Below, piece by piece: positions 8,046-16,271 of a stretch of 50,330 bases of DNA. How positions within the stretch are numbered: the stretch's first letter is position 1; every line of letters starts with the position of its first letter. The position numbers and the translations under genes were made by a program. Source of the stretch: Akkermansiaceae bacterium (GTDB taxonomy: Bacteria > Verrucomicrobiota > Verrucomicrobiia > Verrucomicrobiales > Akkermansiaceae); the NCBI GenBank assembly GCA_015062055.1, contig SUVK01000015.1:1-50330 (forward strand), given 5' to 3'. The notes under the pieces are model-generated. The model worked only from the letters and a program-made list of their open reading frames with translations, searched no databases and was not told the DNA's origin.

Positions 8046-10097
8046 GATATAGCATGGTTGCTGCGCCCCGACTTGCAAGGGCTGCGGCACCTCGCCGTCG
8101 GGCAGCTCAACACTTTCGTACCCAATTGCCGAAGGCAGCAGAATAATCTGCGCCTTCGGCATTAGTTGTGATACCAGCAGAGGGGAAACCGGCATAGAAG
8201 GATTACGCCCGCAAATGACAACATCTGCCCGACGCAAGGGCTCCGGCATACGCTCAAACGTGAGCAAAGAAGCATCGCCGATGAATAAAACACGGCGGGT
8301 TTTGCCCTCCCAAATAACAATGGGCGATGCATTCTGAATCGGGGTCGGATTCAAATCTGATGCAGGGGGGATAATAGTAACTTTGCCGCTCGGCGTGTTA
8401 AACTCTCGAATATCATCTTTGTATTGCCATGCCTGCACAACATGCAAATGCGGAAAGGACTCTTGAAGGAGGGCCGAGCCCCCACCGCAAGAGGCCCTAC
8501 GTTGCGTTGTCACGAGCAATGAGGGGCGAAAACCGCCATGAAACAACGCCGGCTCGGTACAAAAGCGCACCGTGTTTTCATTACCACAGTTGATAATGAC
8601 ACCGGGATTACCCAACACGCAGAACGAATCGGCGTAGCCGGTATGGTACACCATAAGAGAATCGCCCCCTCGTTGAGCCTGCATGGGTAAATAAGCCCCG
8701 GGCATATCCGCAAAAAAGCCTACCGTCCCCAACAATACGCCGGCGCAAAATAAAGCAGCAGAATGAATGAACGCCCCCACCCATGGCAGCAGGCTGAGCA
8801 ACCCACACAACATGGTGGGCAGCAGCAACGGCGTGATAATGATGTTAACCGGCACGCCATACAAGTTGAAGGTATGAAAATACCCCATCGTAATCGGTAA
8901 AGAAGCCAGCCAGGCACTCATTGACATGACCACAACACCCCGCAACCAGAGATCGGACTTAACAATCAGTCGCTCTCGCCTGTTATAGATACGAGTGGGC
9001 ACAAAGGAGTCCGGCTGAAACCAGGCACCGGATTGCATGCCATAGCGCATGCCTACACCAATGGCTGCATAAACGGCAAACGACAACAAAAATCCGGCAT
9101 TGTGAATCTGCCATGGGCTCAACAGCAAAATCAGCAATGCCGCAGCTGCCCACATATTAGCCATGCTGACAGGGCGCTTGAGCTCTCGCCCCAACATCAC
9201 TAAGGCCAGCATCAAAAATGCACGAATAGCCGGTACGGCTAAACCCGTCATGGTAACATACCCTGCCGTCACCAGCAATAACATGATGGTGCGACAGCGA
9301 GAACGCAACATGAAACGACTGAGAATAAAATACACTATACCGGCGATGATACCCACATGCAATCCGCTTACTGCAAAAATATGCAGGCAGCCACCATACT
9401 TGAATACATTGACCGTTTGCGGGTCTGAATAACTTTTATCACCCAATACCAAAGCACACAACACCTGCGCGCGTGGGTCGGCCTCAAAATCCTTTGGTAT
9501 CAACCGAGAAGCTAATGATGCGCGCAAAGAATCCGCTAAACCGCGCATTGCAGCAAAGGAAAAGGGGTGCTCCAAGTAAGTGGACTCAGTACAGTAACAG
9601 GTTGCTGCAAGCCCCTGACTACGCAACCACGCAGCAGAATCAAACATACCACTGATGGTTGCCGGCGATTCGGGCAAAGGTTCTACCATGGCGCGAATAC
9701 GAGCCCCTGCCGGCCATTGCGCGGACTCACCCCGCAACACCACGCCCGCCCCGGTGCTATCATCTCGCAACACACAACCGTTTGACAAAGAACGCTCCAC
9801 TGTACCCTCCAGAATCGGCACCGGAGCAGTGTCGAGCATGCGTTCAAATGCGACGTTTTCTTTTTCTGTCTTATACTGGTGCAACCAAGCAACGGCTGTG
9901 CATAATCCACAGGCCAATAAAATACGCCATCGGCAGCAAATAAGAGCTATCAGACAAGCTACGATACTAAGCCACCATAACGTACCCCCCCATAATACAC
10001 CGCACACCGATGCTAAAGGCAACAACAAAGGTGCAGACAATATGCGGCGTAGCACCATAGCGCGCATGCTGCCGAGGTAGTGAAGCATGCAGGGCAT
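8016..10097 (-). CDS. comEC: ComEC/Rec2-family DNA-uptake channel with degenerate metallo-beta-lactamase domain
   Basis: A 693-residue inner-membrane protein of the channel family that carries single-stranded DNA into the cytoplasm during natural transformation. An N-terminal hydrophobic region and DUF4131-like beta domain (about 1-180) are followed by the Competence domain with HIFAVSGLHVGII and PAIRAFLM, the family signatures. The C-terminal 170 residues correspond to the metallo-beta-lactamase-like domain. The expected T-H-x-H-x-D-H metal motif is replaced by TTQRRASCGGG, so nuclease activity is probably lost. The ATG overlaps the preceding nifS stop (TGATG). A longer TTG start at 10100 is less likely. 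Confidence 0.88.
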   Translation of the reverse strand: MPCMLHYLGSMRAMVLRRILSAPLLLPLASVCGVLWGGTLWWLSIVACLIALICCRWRILLACGLCTAVAWLHQYKTEKENVAFERMLDTAPVPILEGTVERSLSNGCVLRDDSTGAGVVLRGESAQWPAGARIRAMVEPLPESPATISGMFDSAAWLRSQGLAATCYCTESTYLEHPFSFAAMRGLADSLRASLASRLIPKDFEADPRAQVLCALVLGDKSYSDPQTVNVFKYGGCLHIFAVSGLHVGIIAGIVYFILSRFMLRSRCRTIMLLLVTAGYVTMTGLAVPAIRAFLMLALVMLGRELKRPVSMANMWAAAALLILLLSPWQIHNAGFLLSFAVYAAIGVGMRYGMQSGAWFQPDSFVPTRIYNRRERLIVKSDLWLRGVVVMSMSAWLASLPITMGYFHTFNLYGVPVNIIITPLLLPTMLCGLLSLLPWVGAFIHSAALFCAGVLLGTVGFFADMPGAYLPMQAQRGGDSLMVYHTGYADSFCVLGNPGVIINCGNENTVRFCTEPALFHGGFRPSLLVTTQRRASCGGGSALLQESFPHLHVVQAWQYKDDIREFNTPSGKVTIIPPASDLNPTPIQNASPIVIWEGKTRRVLFIGDASLLTFERMPEPLRRADVVICGRNPSMPVSPLLVSQLMPKAQIILLPSAIGYESVELPDGEVPQPLQVGAQQPCYISELPAEPVE

Positions 10098-11215
10098 CAA
10101 CGGTATACCATAACCGGCCCGGTTACGGCAGATTGCACGGATTTTACCTTACGTACCACCTTAATAAAGATGGCAGCGGCCTCATCAACCTCGGCCTCCG
10201 TGGTATAACGATTGAACGAAAAGCGTATGCTTTCGCGTATGTGTTTATCGGGCATCCCCATGGCGCGCAACACATGACTGGGCTCGGGCTCTGCACTGGT
10301 GCAGGCGGAACCGGTGGAACACAACAGGCCCAGGGGCTCCAATAACAAGAATAGCGACTCTGCACTGCACCCGGGGACTCGCATATTAAGCACATGCGGC
10401 AATCGAGGAGCGGTGCCACCATTCTCTTCCGGGCTTACCCCCTCTGCCTGCAATGCCTCTAAAAAACGAGTACGTAGGCGTGCAAGCGAGGCGTATTGCT
10501 CTGCCGCAGCTCGAGCAAGCTCTGCCGCTTTACCGAACCCCACAATACCGGCAACATTTTCTGTACCGGAGCGGCGATAGTCTTCTTGAGCGCCCCCGGT
10601 CATCTTCGGCTGAAAGACTGCTCCGCGCCGCACGTACAAGGCCCCTACCCCTTTCGGTCCGTGTATCTTATGGGCAGAGACGGATGCGTAATCAATAGCA
10701 TAATCGTGCAATGCCACGGGGATTTTGCCGGCAGCTTGCACAATATCCACATGCACACGGGCACCGGCATCGGCAGCGGCTGCACACAGGGAGCGCACCG
10801 GTTGAATAACCCCGGTCTCGTGATTAGCCCAGGCAAATGAGGCGCCATCGTGCCCGGGCAGCATGCCTTTCCAAATTAGGAGGTCGGCCACGCCATTACT
10901 GAGCACCGGGCATGCCTCGCCACGCAGTGTACGGAGCGTGGCGGGATGCTCGGTAGCCAAGGTAAGCGTTTGCTCAAATTGGCCCAAAGCGGTAACGGTA
11001 GCCTCTGTACCGCCGGAAGTGAAAATAATTTCATCGGGATGGGCACCAACAAGTGCGGCAACCTGCTCTCTGGCTACCTCAAGAGCACGGCGCACCTGCT
11101 TTGCTACCGCATACGATGCCGAGGGATTATAATAATTCTCCCTCAAAAACGGCAGCATAGCATCCAACACCTCGGGGGCGATTGAGGTGGTGGCGTTGTT
11201 ATCCCAGTAAATCAT
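10097..11215 (-). CDS. Cysteine desulfurase, NifS/IscS family
   Basis: A 372-residue PLP enzyme that removes sulfur from cysteine for Fe-S clusters or tRNA thiolation. MIYWDNNATT is the family N-terminus and HETGVIQPV is the conserved cofactor-pocket segment. SAHKIHGPKGVGALY holds the PLP-binding Lys, and CSTGSACTS contains the persulfide-forming Cys in the short-loop form seen in NifS/IscS. It sits between a small coiled-coil secreted protein gene and comEC, joined to both by TGATG stop/start junctions that suggest coupled translation. No scaffold (iscU/nifU) gene is adjacent, so whether its partner is Fe-S assembly or tRNA modification is open. Confidence 0.93.
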   Translation of the reverse strand: MIYWDNNATTSIAPEVLDAMLPFLRENYYNPSASYAVAKQVRRALEVAREQVAALVGAHPDEIIFTSGGTEATVTALGQFEQTLTLATEHPATLRTLRGEACPVLSNGVADLLIWKGMLPGHDGASFAWANHETGVIQPVRSLCAAAADAGARVHVDIVQAAGKIPVALHDYAIDYASVSAHKIHGPKGVGALYVRRGAVFQPKMTGGAQEDYRRSGTENVAGIVGFGKAAELARAAAEQYASLARLRTRFLEALQAEGVSPEENGGTAPRLPHVLNMRVPGCSAESLFLLLEPLGLLCSTGSACTSAEPEPSHVLRAMGMPDKHIRESIRFSFNRYTTEAEVDEAAAIFIKVVRKVKSVQSAVTGPVMVYR

Positions 11216-11667
11216 CAGTACGTGTTGACTGCATCAATGGCTTCATCGAGCTCTTTGCACTCGATTTCCAACTCGCCGATGCGTTCAATTTCAGCATTAA
11301 TCTGCTCTTGGAGCTTTTCGATTTGTTTCTCGTATTTCTCTGCCATGGCGTCCATGGCATCATTTTCGGGGATTTCGGCAGGTTTCGAGGTACCCATGCC
11401 GGTTTGCTTACCGCCAACAAGCTTGCCATAGTGCTTCATGATAGAAGCAGCAGCCTTCTTTGCCGTTTTCTCGTTCTTTACCTTTTTGAGCGCAGAAAGA
11501 GCTTTTTTCATGCGAGCCAGCTTCTTCTTATACCAATCGGCAGCCTCTTTCTTTTCTTGACGAGCCTCGGCAGCAGATACAGGGGCATCACCCTCTTCAT
11601 CTTGAGCCATAGCCATGGGACTACCCAAAAACAAGCAGACAGTGAGCAAATATGCAAGATACTTCAT
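11215..11667 (-). CDS. Secreted, lysine-rich coiled-coil protein, unknown
   Basis: A 150-residue protein. MKYLAYLLTVCLFLGSPMAMA is a signal peptide; the ATG at 11667 is favoured over an upstream TTG. The mature part is highly charged and helical. Residues 30-75 are rich in Lys (KKKLARMKKALSALKKVK), and residues 100-145 have heptad-like spacing (EKYEKQIEKLQEQINAEIE), indicating a coiled coil. It could be a periplasmic or extracellular structural protein; no enzyme motif is visible. A perfect TTGACA lies upstream. Its stop shares a base with the nifS start (TGATG). Confidence 0.65.
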   Translation of the reverse strand: MKYLAYLLTVCLFLGSPMAMAQDEEGDAPVSAAEARQEKKEAADWYKKKLARMKKALSALKKVKNEKTAKKAAASIMKHYGKLVGGKQTGMGTSKPAEIPENDAMDAMAEKYEKQIEKLQEQINAEIERIGELEIECKELDEAIDAVNTY

Positions 11668-11682
11668 AACGAGCAAATAGTG

Positions 11683-11705
11683 CCATGCGAAACGCCTATT
11701 GTCAA
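11683..11705 (-). promoter_or_regulatory. Putative promoter of the coiled-coil/nifS/comEC operon
   Basis: On the minus strand a perfect TTGACA (11705-11700) precedes the ATG at 11667. The best -10 at a 17-bp spacing is only CACTAT, so the -35 box is clear and the -10 is weak. Confidence 0.4.
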
Positions 11706-11718
11706 GACATGATTTTAA

Positions 11719-12219
11719 TTATAACGACGTTTCCTGCTCTTCAATCAGGCGAAACACACTCGGGGGCACAAAGGAGCGCACCCAATTCTGCCACCCGGGT
11801 TGCCCGACAAACCCGCGAATAAGTGACGAGCTTACGTTTTCAAGCTCGGCAGGCGGAGTCAGAAAAACCGTTTGTAATTGCGGCACCATTTGTGCATTAA
11901 CGCGACAAATTGTCTTCTCGTAATCAAAATCTGCAGCATTGCGGATTCCCCGCAGCAAATGTGTTGCACCGATACTCAGGGCATATTCTGCTAAAAATCC
12001 CTGCGATAATTCGCAAATCCGCACGTTGTCGGGCAAATCTATCAAGAGCGAATCGAGAGCTGCGCGACGCCTCGCTAACGAGAAAAAGCCTTTTTTATCG
12101 GGGTTGACGGCAGAAACAACCACGAGTTCATCGAACAAGGCAGCCCCTTGTTGCATCATCCACAAGTGGCCCAGCGTGGGGGGGTCGAAACTACCGGCGT
12201 ATACTGCTACCTTTTTCAT
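11719..12219 (-). CDS. coaD: Phosphopantetheine adenylyltransferase
   Basis: A 166-residue enzyme for the fourth step of coenzyme A synthesis: 4'-phosphopantetheine plus ATP gives dephospho-CoA. MKKVAVYAGSFDPPTLGH is the family N-terminus with the T-x-G-H nucleotidyltransferase motif. LLRGIRNAADFDYE is the conserved central motif, and the second ATP motif appears as SSSLIRGF. The ATG at 12219 gives the family's standard start and length; a TTG 15 bp upstream is rejected. It lies downstream of pilT with a strong hairpin between them, so it may be expressed separately or attenuated. Confidence 0.95.
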   Translation of the reverse strand: MKKVAVYAGSFDPPTLGHLWMMQQGAALFDELVVVSAVNPDKKGFFSLARRRAALDSLLIDLPDNVRICELSQGFLAEYALSIGATHLLRGIRNAADFDYEKTICRVNAQMVPQLQTVFLTPPAELENVSSSLIRGFVGQPGWQNWVRSFVPPSVFRLIEEQETSL

Positions 12220-12230
12220 AAGCAAATACT

Positions 12231-12261
12231 TCAACCGCGCGGCATAACACCGCGCGGTTGA
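12231..12261. terminator. 12-bp GC-rich hairpin between pilT and coaD
   Basis: TCAACCGCGCGG (12231-12242) pairs perfectly with CCGCGCGGTTGA (12250-12261), loop of 7 nt. There is no T-tract. It lies 14 bp after the pilT stop and 12 bp before coaD, so it may partly terminate or process the operon mRNA. Confidence 0.55.
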
Positions 12262-12275
12262 CTGAATAATGAGGA

Positions 12276-13370
12276 TTATGCACCACCGGCATTGGCCAAG
12301 CCGGCATCTTCCGGCGGCAAGAAGTTCTTGAAACGGGCCTTATCAATGGCTTTCATATATGCCTCTTGCGGAGATACAAGACCTTGCTGCAATTTCTGCC
12401 AAATGGCATCGTCCATAAACTGCATGCCCAAAGCCTTGCCACCTACAATAACGTCGGCCAGTTTTTGAGTGGCCCCTTCGCGAATAATAGCACTGACGGC
12501 AGGTGTTGCAAAGAGAATTTCATTAACAGCCACACGACCGGGTTTATCGCAGCGCTTCATCAGCAACTGTGCAACTACGCCACGCAGAGAACCGGCAAGC
12601 ATGGTACGAGCCTGTGCCTGCTGCTCTGCGGGAAATACGTCGATAATACGGTCAATCGTCTTGCGCGCATTGTTAGTATGCAGGGTACCGAACACTAACA
12701 AACCGGTTTCGGCTGCCGTAAGAGCAAGTGAAATGGTCTCCAAGTCACGCATTTCGCCCACTAGTACGATATCGGAGTCTTCACGAAGCGAGGCGCGCAA
12801 ACCATCTGCGAATGTGGGGCAATTTTCGGGCACCTCGCGCTGGGTAATGATACTCTTTTTGGAGGGGTGTACGAACTCGATAGGTTCTTCAACCGTAATG
12901 ATATGGCGAGAGAAGTTGGTATTGATGTAGTCAATGAGAGCCGCCAATGTAGTAGACTTACCGGAGCCGGTGGGACCGGTTACCAGCACAAGCCCGGAGC
13001 GCATTTCACCGAAGCGCTTAATCTGCTCGGGCACATTGAGTTGCTCCATGGTGAGAATCTTGGTGGGAATAAGACGGAATACGCAGCAGTAGCCGCGTTG
13101 TTGCTTCATATAGTTGCAACGGAAGCGGGATTGGGCATCCATCTCATAAGCAAAGTCGGCATCGCCACCTTCCTCAAACACTTTCCAAAGTTTGGGCGGG
13201 CAAATGGGCTCCATCAGCTCCACCATGTCTTCATGGGTCAAAATGCCCTCCTCGATAGCAACAATATCGCCGTGCACACGGATTTTGGGCGGCTGGCCTT
13301 CAGAAAGGTGCAAGTCTGAGCCTCCGTTCTCGACGAGAGCCTGAAAGTATGTGTCAATTCTGTGTTTCAT
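12276..13370 (-). CDS. pilT: PilT-type twitching-motility retraction ATPase
   Basis: A 364-residue cytoplasmic hexameric ATPase of the type II/IV secretion family that depolymerises type IV pili. SDLHLSEGQPPKIRVHGDI is the N-terminal PAS-like domain. The rest contains the Walker A GPTGSGKST, the Asp box TVEEPIEF, the Walker B region DIVLVGEMRDLETISLAL and the His box LVFGTLHTN. A recognisable counterpart of the C-terminal AIRNLIRE retraction motif is VSAIIREGA. It follows a second PilT-like gene by 24 bp. Together with the prepilin-like genes elsewhere in the window it points to a functional or remodelled pilus or pseudopilus system. Confidence 0.93.
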   Translation of the reverse strand: MKHRIDTYFQALVENGGSDLHLSEGQPPKIRVHGDIVAIEEGILTHEDMVELMEPICPPKLWKVFEEGGDADFAYEMDAQSRFRCNYMKQQRGYCCVFRLIPTKILTMEQLNVPEQIKRFGEMRSGLVLVTGPTGSGKSTTLAALIDYINTNFSRHIITVEEPIEFVHPSKKSIITQREVPENCPTFADGLRASLREDSDIVLVGEMRDLETISLALTAAETGLLVFGTLHTNNARKTIDRIIDVFPAEQQAQARTMLAGSLRGVVAQLLMKRCDKPGRVAVNEILFATPAVSAIIREGATQKLADVIVGGKALGMQFMDDAIWQKLQQGLVSPQEAYMKAIDKARFKNFLPPEDAGLANAGGA

Positions 13371-13394
13371 TGATGGTATAAAAGGTTGGTATTA

Positions 13395-14786
13395 TCAGGC
13401 AACGGGATTCTCCTTGAGGAATTTCTCCATCATGACATGATCTGTTGCACGTTGCATGCACTCCTCGGCAGAGATGGTACCCTCTTTGTAAAGGGCTTGC
13501 AGGGAGTCGTCCATAAGGCGCATACCCTGATTCTTGCCGGTTTGAATAAGGCCGGGAATCATGAAGGTTTTACCCTCGCGAATACAGTTAGCCACAGCCG
13601 AGGTGTTCACCAACATCTCAAGTGCCATGACTCGGCCGGTGCCGTCTTTCTTGGGAATAAGCTGCTGCGAAAGCACGCCGCGGAGAGACTCCGACACCAT
13701 GATGCGGATGTGGTCGCGCTCTTCCAGCGGGAAGGCATCCAAAATACGGTCAATGGTTCTGGCGGCAGAACCGGTATGCAGGGTACCCAACACAAGGTGA
13801 CCGGTTTCGGCAGCGGTGAGAGCGAGAGAAATCGTCTCGAGGTTGCGCATTTCACCCACCATGATAACATCGGGGTCTTCACGAAGTGCGGCACGCAGAG
13901 CACGTTCGAAGGATTGAGTATGGCGACGCACCTCTCGCTGGTTTACTTGGCACCCTTTGGGCTCGAATACGGATTCGATGGGGTCCTCCAATGTAATGAT
14001 ATGGTCGTGGCGATCCTGATTGATAAAGTCAATGATAGATGCCAGTGTGGTGGATTTACCCGAACCGACGGAGCCGGTAACAAGGATAAGCCCGTTGGTA
14101 AAGCGTGTCAGCGGCACTACATATTCAGACGGCAGGCCGATTTGCTCCATACTCAACACTGAGCTGTTAATGATACGGAAGCATATATTGTACCCCAAAC
14201 GTTGAGAAACAACCGAGGCGCGATAGCGGCCCAAGTCATTGGAATAGGCAAAGTCAACATCGCCGATTTCACGCAGGCGTGCCCACTCTTTCTCGCTTAA
14301 GAAACTGTCGGTGAGAATCTCGGCATCTTCAGCCGTCAAAATCGGGGCCCCTTCCCAAATGGGTTGAAGTGAACCGAATCGACGCCAAGAAGGAGCGCAG
14401 GCGGACGGCAAGTGAATATCCGAGCAACGGCAGTCAATACCCTGCCGCAAGTATGCATCTACATGCAAGCTAATGGTAACCAGCATGTAGCCTGATTCTT
14501 GAGCATAGATATAGGCATGGTATTTACCGGAAGGGGAGTCGGCTATAAAGTCAACCGTGCCGTTTTCTGCAAGAGTTGCTTTTTGCTCGGCAGAGGCACA
14601 ACTGTCGACCAATGCCGCGGTATCTTCAGCCGTAAGCACAGCTGCCTCGGGCGCAACGGGTATGTATTGCGCAGCCTGCATCATGTATGGTTGATACCCC
14701 GGAGCAAGATAAAGAGTCGGACTCTTGATGGAGAGGCCCAGCTCCAAGTATCGGTTTATATTGTCAAAAATGTATGTATCGTTCAT
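13395..14786 (-). CDS. PilT/PilU-like ATPase with duplicated N-terminal domain
   Basis: A 463-residue paralogue of PilT. The C-terminal half has the Walker A GSVGSGKST at 238-246 (instead of the usual GPTGSGKST), the Asp box TLEDPIES, VIMVGEMRNLETISLAL and LVLGTLHTG, so it should hydrolyse ATP. The N-terminal part contains the PAS-like domain twice. Residues about 21-106 (TLYLAPGYQP ... GKYHAYIYAQESGYMLVTISL) match the layout of 121-206 (SDIHLPSACAP ... GRYRASVVSQRLGYNICFRII). Both copies carry the string LTAED at the same place. Normal PilT has one copy and about 350 residues. It is probably a PilU-like accessory motor. The start at 14786 avoids an unsupported longer frame. Confidence 0.85.
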   Translation of the reverse strand: MNDTYIFDNINRYLELGLSIKSPTLYLAPGYQPYMMQAAQYIPVAPEAAVLTAEDTAALVDSCASAEQKATLAENGTVDFIADSPSGKYHAYIYAQESGYMLVTISLHVDAYLRQGIDCRCSDIHLPSACAPSWRRFGSLQPIWEGAPILTAEDAEILTDSFLSEKEWARLREIGDVDFAYSNDLGRYRASVVSQRLGYNICFRIINSSVLSMEQIGLPSEYVVPLTRFTNGLILVTGSVGSGKSTTLASIIDFINQDRHDHIITLEDPIESVFEPKGCQVNQREVRRHTQSFERALRAALREDPDVIMVGEMRNLETISLALTAAETGHLVLGTLHTGSAARTIDRILDAFPLEERDHIRIMVSESLRGVLSQQLIPKKDGTGRVMALEMLVNTSAVANCIREGKTFMIPGLIQTGKNQGMRLMDDSLQALYKEGTISAEECMQRATDHVMMEKFLKENPVA

Positions 14787-14889
14787 GTTAACTAGTGACA
14801 ATCTATCACGTTTGAATCCTCTTTTCCAGCTCAAAATCACCATTTATCCCAAATTCGCATCTTATTTTGGCCGAGATAAAGCTTACAAC

Positions 14890-14918
14890 TTGCCAAAGCA
14901 TCATTATTGTGCTAGAGT
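14890..14918 (+). promoter_or_regulatory. Promoter, TTGCCA-17-TAGAGT
   Basis: TTGCCA (14890-14895), a 17-bp spacer and TAGAGT (14913-14918). It should drive the SDR-like/gtrA/DUF1015/serA genes. The predicted leader is about 27 nt. Confidence 0.65.
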
Positions 14919-14951
14919 AATGGCAGTTAGTAACCATTCTGCACCACTTTT

Positions 14952-15749
14952 ATGGCACATGAAACAGCGTTCCTCGGCGCCGGCACGGTACTCGGTCAAT
15001 ACTGGACCAAGCGCCGCTACTTTGATTATCTCATCAATAAAGACAACTTTCACCTCTCATTCGGCAAAAGTTTCCGTATGATGGTGTATTTGGATAGTGC
15101 CGTAGCAAACGGGCCTGAGAATGTGAAAGCAAACGTTGCTGCCGACACACGAGCCACAAACTATCTCATCAACCACTTGGCAGACATACGTCCCGAATTG
15201 ACGATATTTGTGACTACATGTGACATGCTGGCAAACAATGCCGATGAAAATACCCCGGTATTAGAAGAAAGCGACGATCCCTACGTACAAAATCGCATTA
15301 ACCTGTACCGAGAGCTCAATCGGCAATACGGGCGTGTGCTCAATGTTCACTTGCCGGAGGTTGCATCCATTACCGACCGCGGTTTCAGCAAAGTGATAGA
15401 CACCCTGCTTTCCCCGCCGGACAAAGGAGTTTTACCGCTCCCGCCCATGGAGCAACACCAACTTTATTTCTCACAGCGAATTCTGGGCGATGTCGAAAGA
15501 TGCATTCCGCTGGGCATTCCCTCGATTATCCCCGCAATGCCGCCGTTAACCACGACTGAGATTGCCGAAGTTCTGAACCCGGAATTGCTCGACAGATTGC
15601 CCTCTTACTCCCCCGATGACCCAAAGGGGACGAATTTCAGCTCCATCCATTCCTTCCAATGGCTTGACCCTAAGGACGGTTACTTAGTAACCAAAGAAGA
15701 CCAGTTGGAGCTCCTCAAATTCTATTTCCGCCCCGATTTATTGGTATGA
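14952..15749 (+). CDS. NAD(P)-binding SDR/epimerase-like protein (divergent)
   Basis: A 265-residue protein. The N-terminus (ETAFLGAGTVLGQYW) has a glycine pattern like a Rossmann dinucleotide fold. Further on, LTIFVTTCDML and DPYVQNRINLYRELNRQYG resemble the serine/threonine and Tyr-x-x-x-Lys regions of sugar-nucleotide epimerases, but with Asn-Arg in place of the Lys, so catalysis is uncertain. I assign only the likely fold. It overlaps the following gtrA by 4 bp (ATGA), suggesting a joint role, perhaps in cell-surface polysaccharide decoration. Confidence 0.5.
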   Translation: MAHETAFLGAGTVLGQYWTKRRYFDYLINKDNFHLSFGKSFRMMVYLDSAVANGPENVKANVAADTRATNYLINHLADIRPELTIFVTTCDMLANNADENTPVLEESDDPYVQNRINLYRELNRQYGRVLNVHLPEVASITDRGFSKVIDTLLSPPDKGVLPLPPMEQHQLYFSQRILGDVERCIPLGIPSIIPAMPPLTTTEIAEVLNPELLDRLPSYSPDDPKGTNFSSIHSFQWLDPKDGYLVTKEDQLELLKFYFRPDLLV

Positions 15750-16231
15750 TCAAGCGACTCTGGGACAAATACGGAGCACAGTTCGTACGATTTTTTGTAG
15801 TAGGCGTAGGTGCCACCCTGCTGCATTGGGGTGTATACATTTCGTTGAACATCCTCTTCGGGCTAACGGCAGAACAAAAAATAGCGCTTCTCTGCACCTC
15901 GGCAATCGGCTACATCATCAGCTTTGTCGCCAACTATTTTGTTTCTCTGAAATGGACCTTTCAGACAACGGGAAACCTCAAAAAAGGGTTGGGATTCGGA
16001 TTCAGCCACGGAGTCAATTTCGGCTTACAAGCCGTATTGCAATATTTCTTTTTGTGGCTCGGCAGTGGGGAGTGGATTATCCGACAATTCAACGAGTACA
16101 CCCCTTGGTTGACAGAGTTGGCACCTAAGATTTTCACATCGGCCAATTTAATATTATTGCCCGTTTTTATCATCGTCATTCCCATTAATTTCCTCATGGT
16201 AAGATTCTTCTTGACCCGTGGCGACAAATAA
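15746..16231 (+). CDS. GtrA-family membrane protein
   Basis: A 161-residue protein with four predicted transmembrane helices, the hallmark of the GtrA family. VRFFVVGVGATLLHWGVYISLNILFG is the family's conserved first pair, followed by IGYIISFVANYFVSLKWTF, which matches the signature F..NY...r.wtF. GtrA proteins are thought to flip lipid-linked sugars for polysaccharide or teichoic-acid modification. It starts within the previous gene (ATGA overlap) and lies 40 bp upstream of the DUF1015 gene. Confidence 0.85.
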   Translation: MIKRLWDKYGAQFVRFFVVGVGATLLHWGVYISLNILFGLTAEQKIALLCTSAIGYIISFVANYFVSLKWTFQTTGNLKKGLGFGFSHGVNFGLQAVLQYFFLWLGSGEWIIRQFNEYTPWLTELAPKIFTSANLILLPVFIIVIPINFLMVRFFLTRGDK

Positions 16232-16271
16232 ACCACCTTTTGATTCACCTTTCAACAATCCTCAACATATT

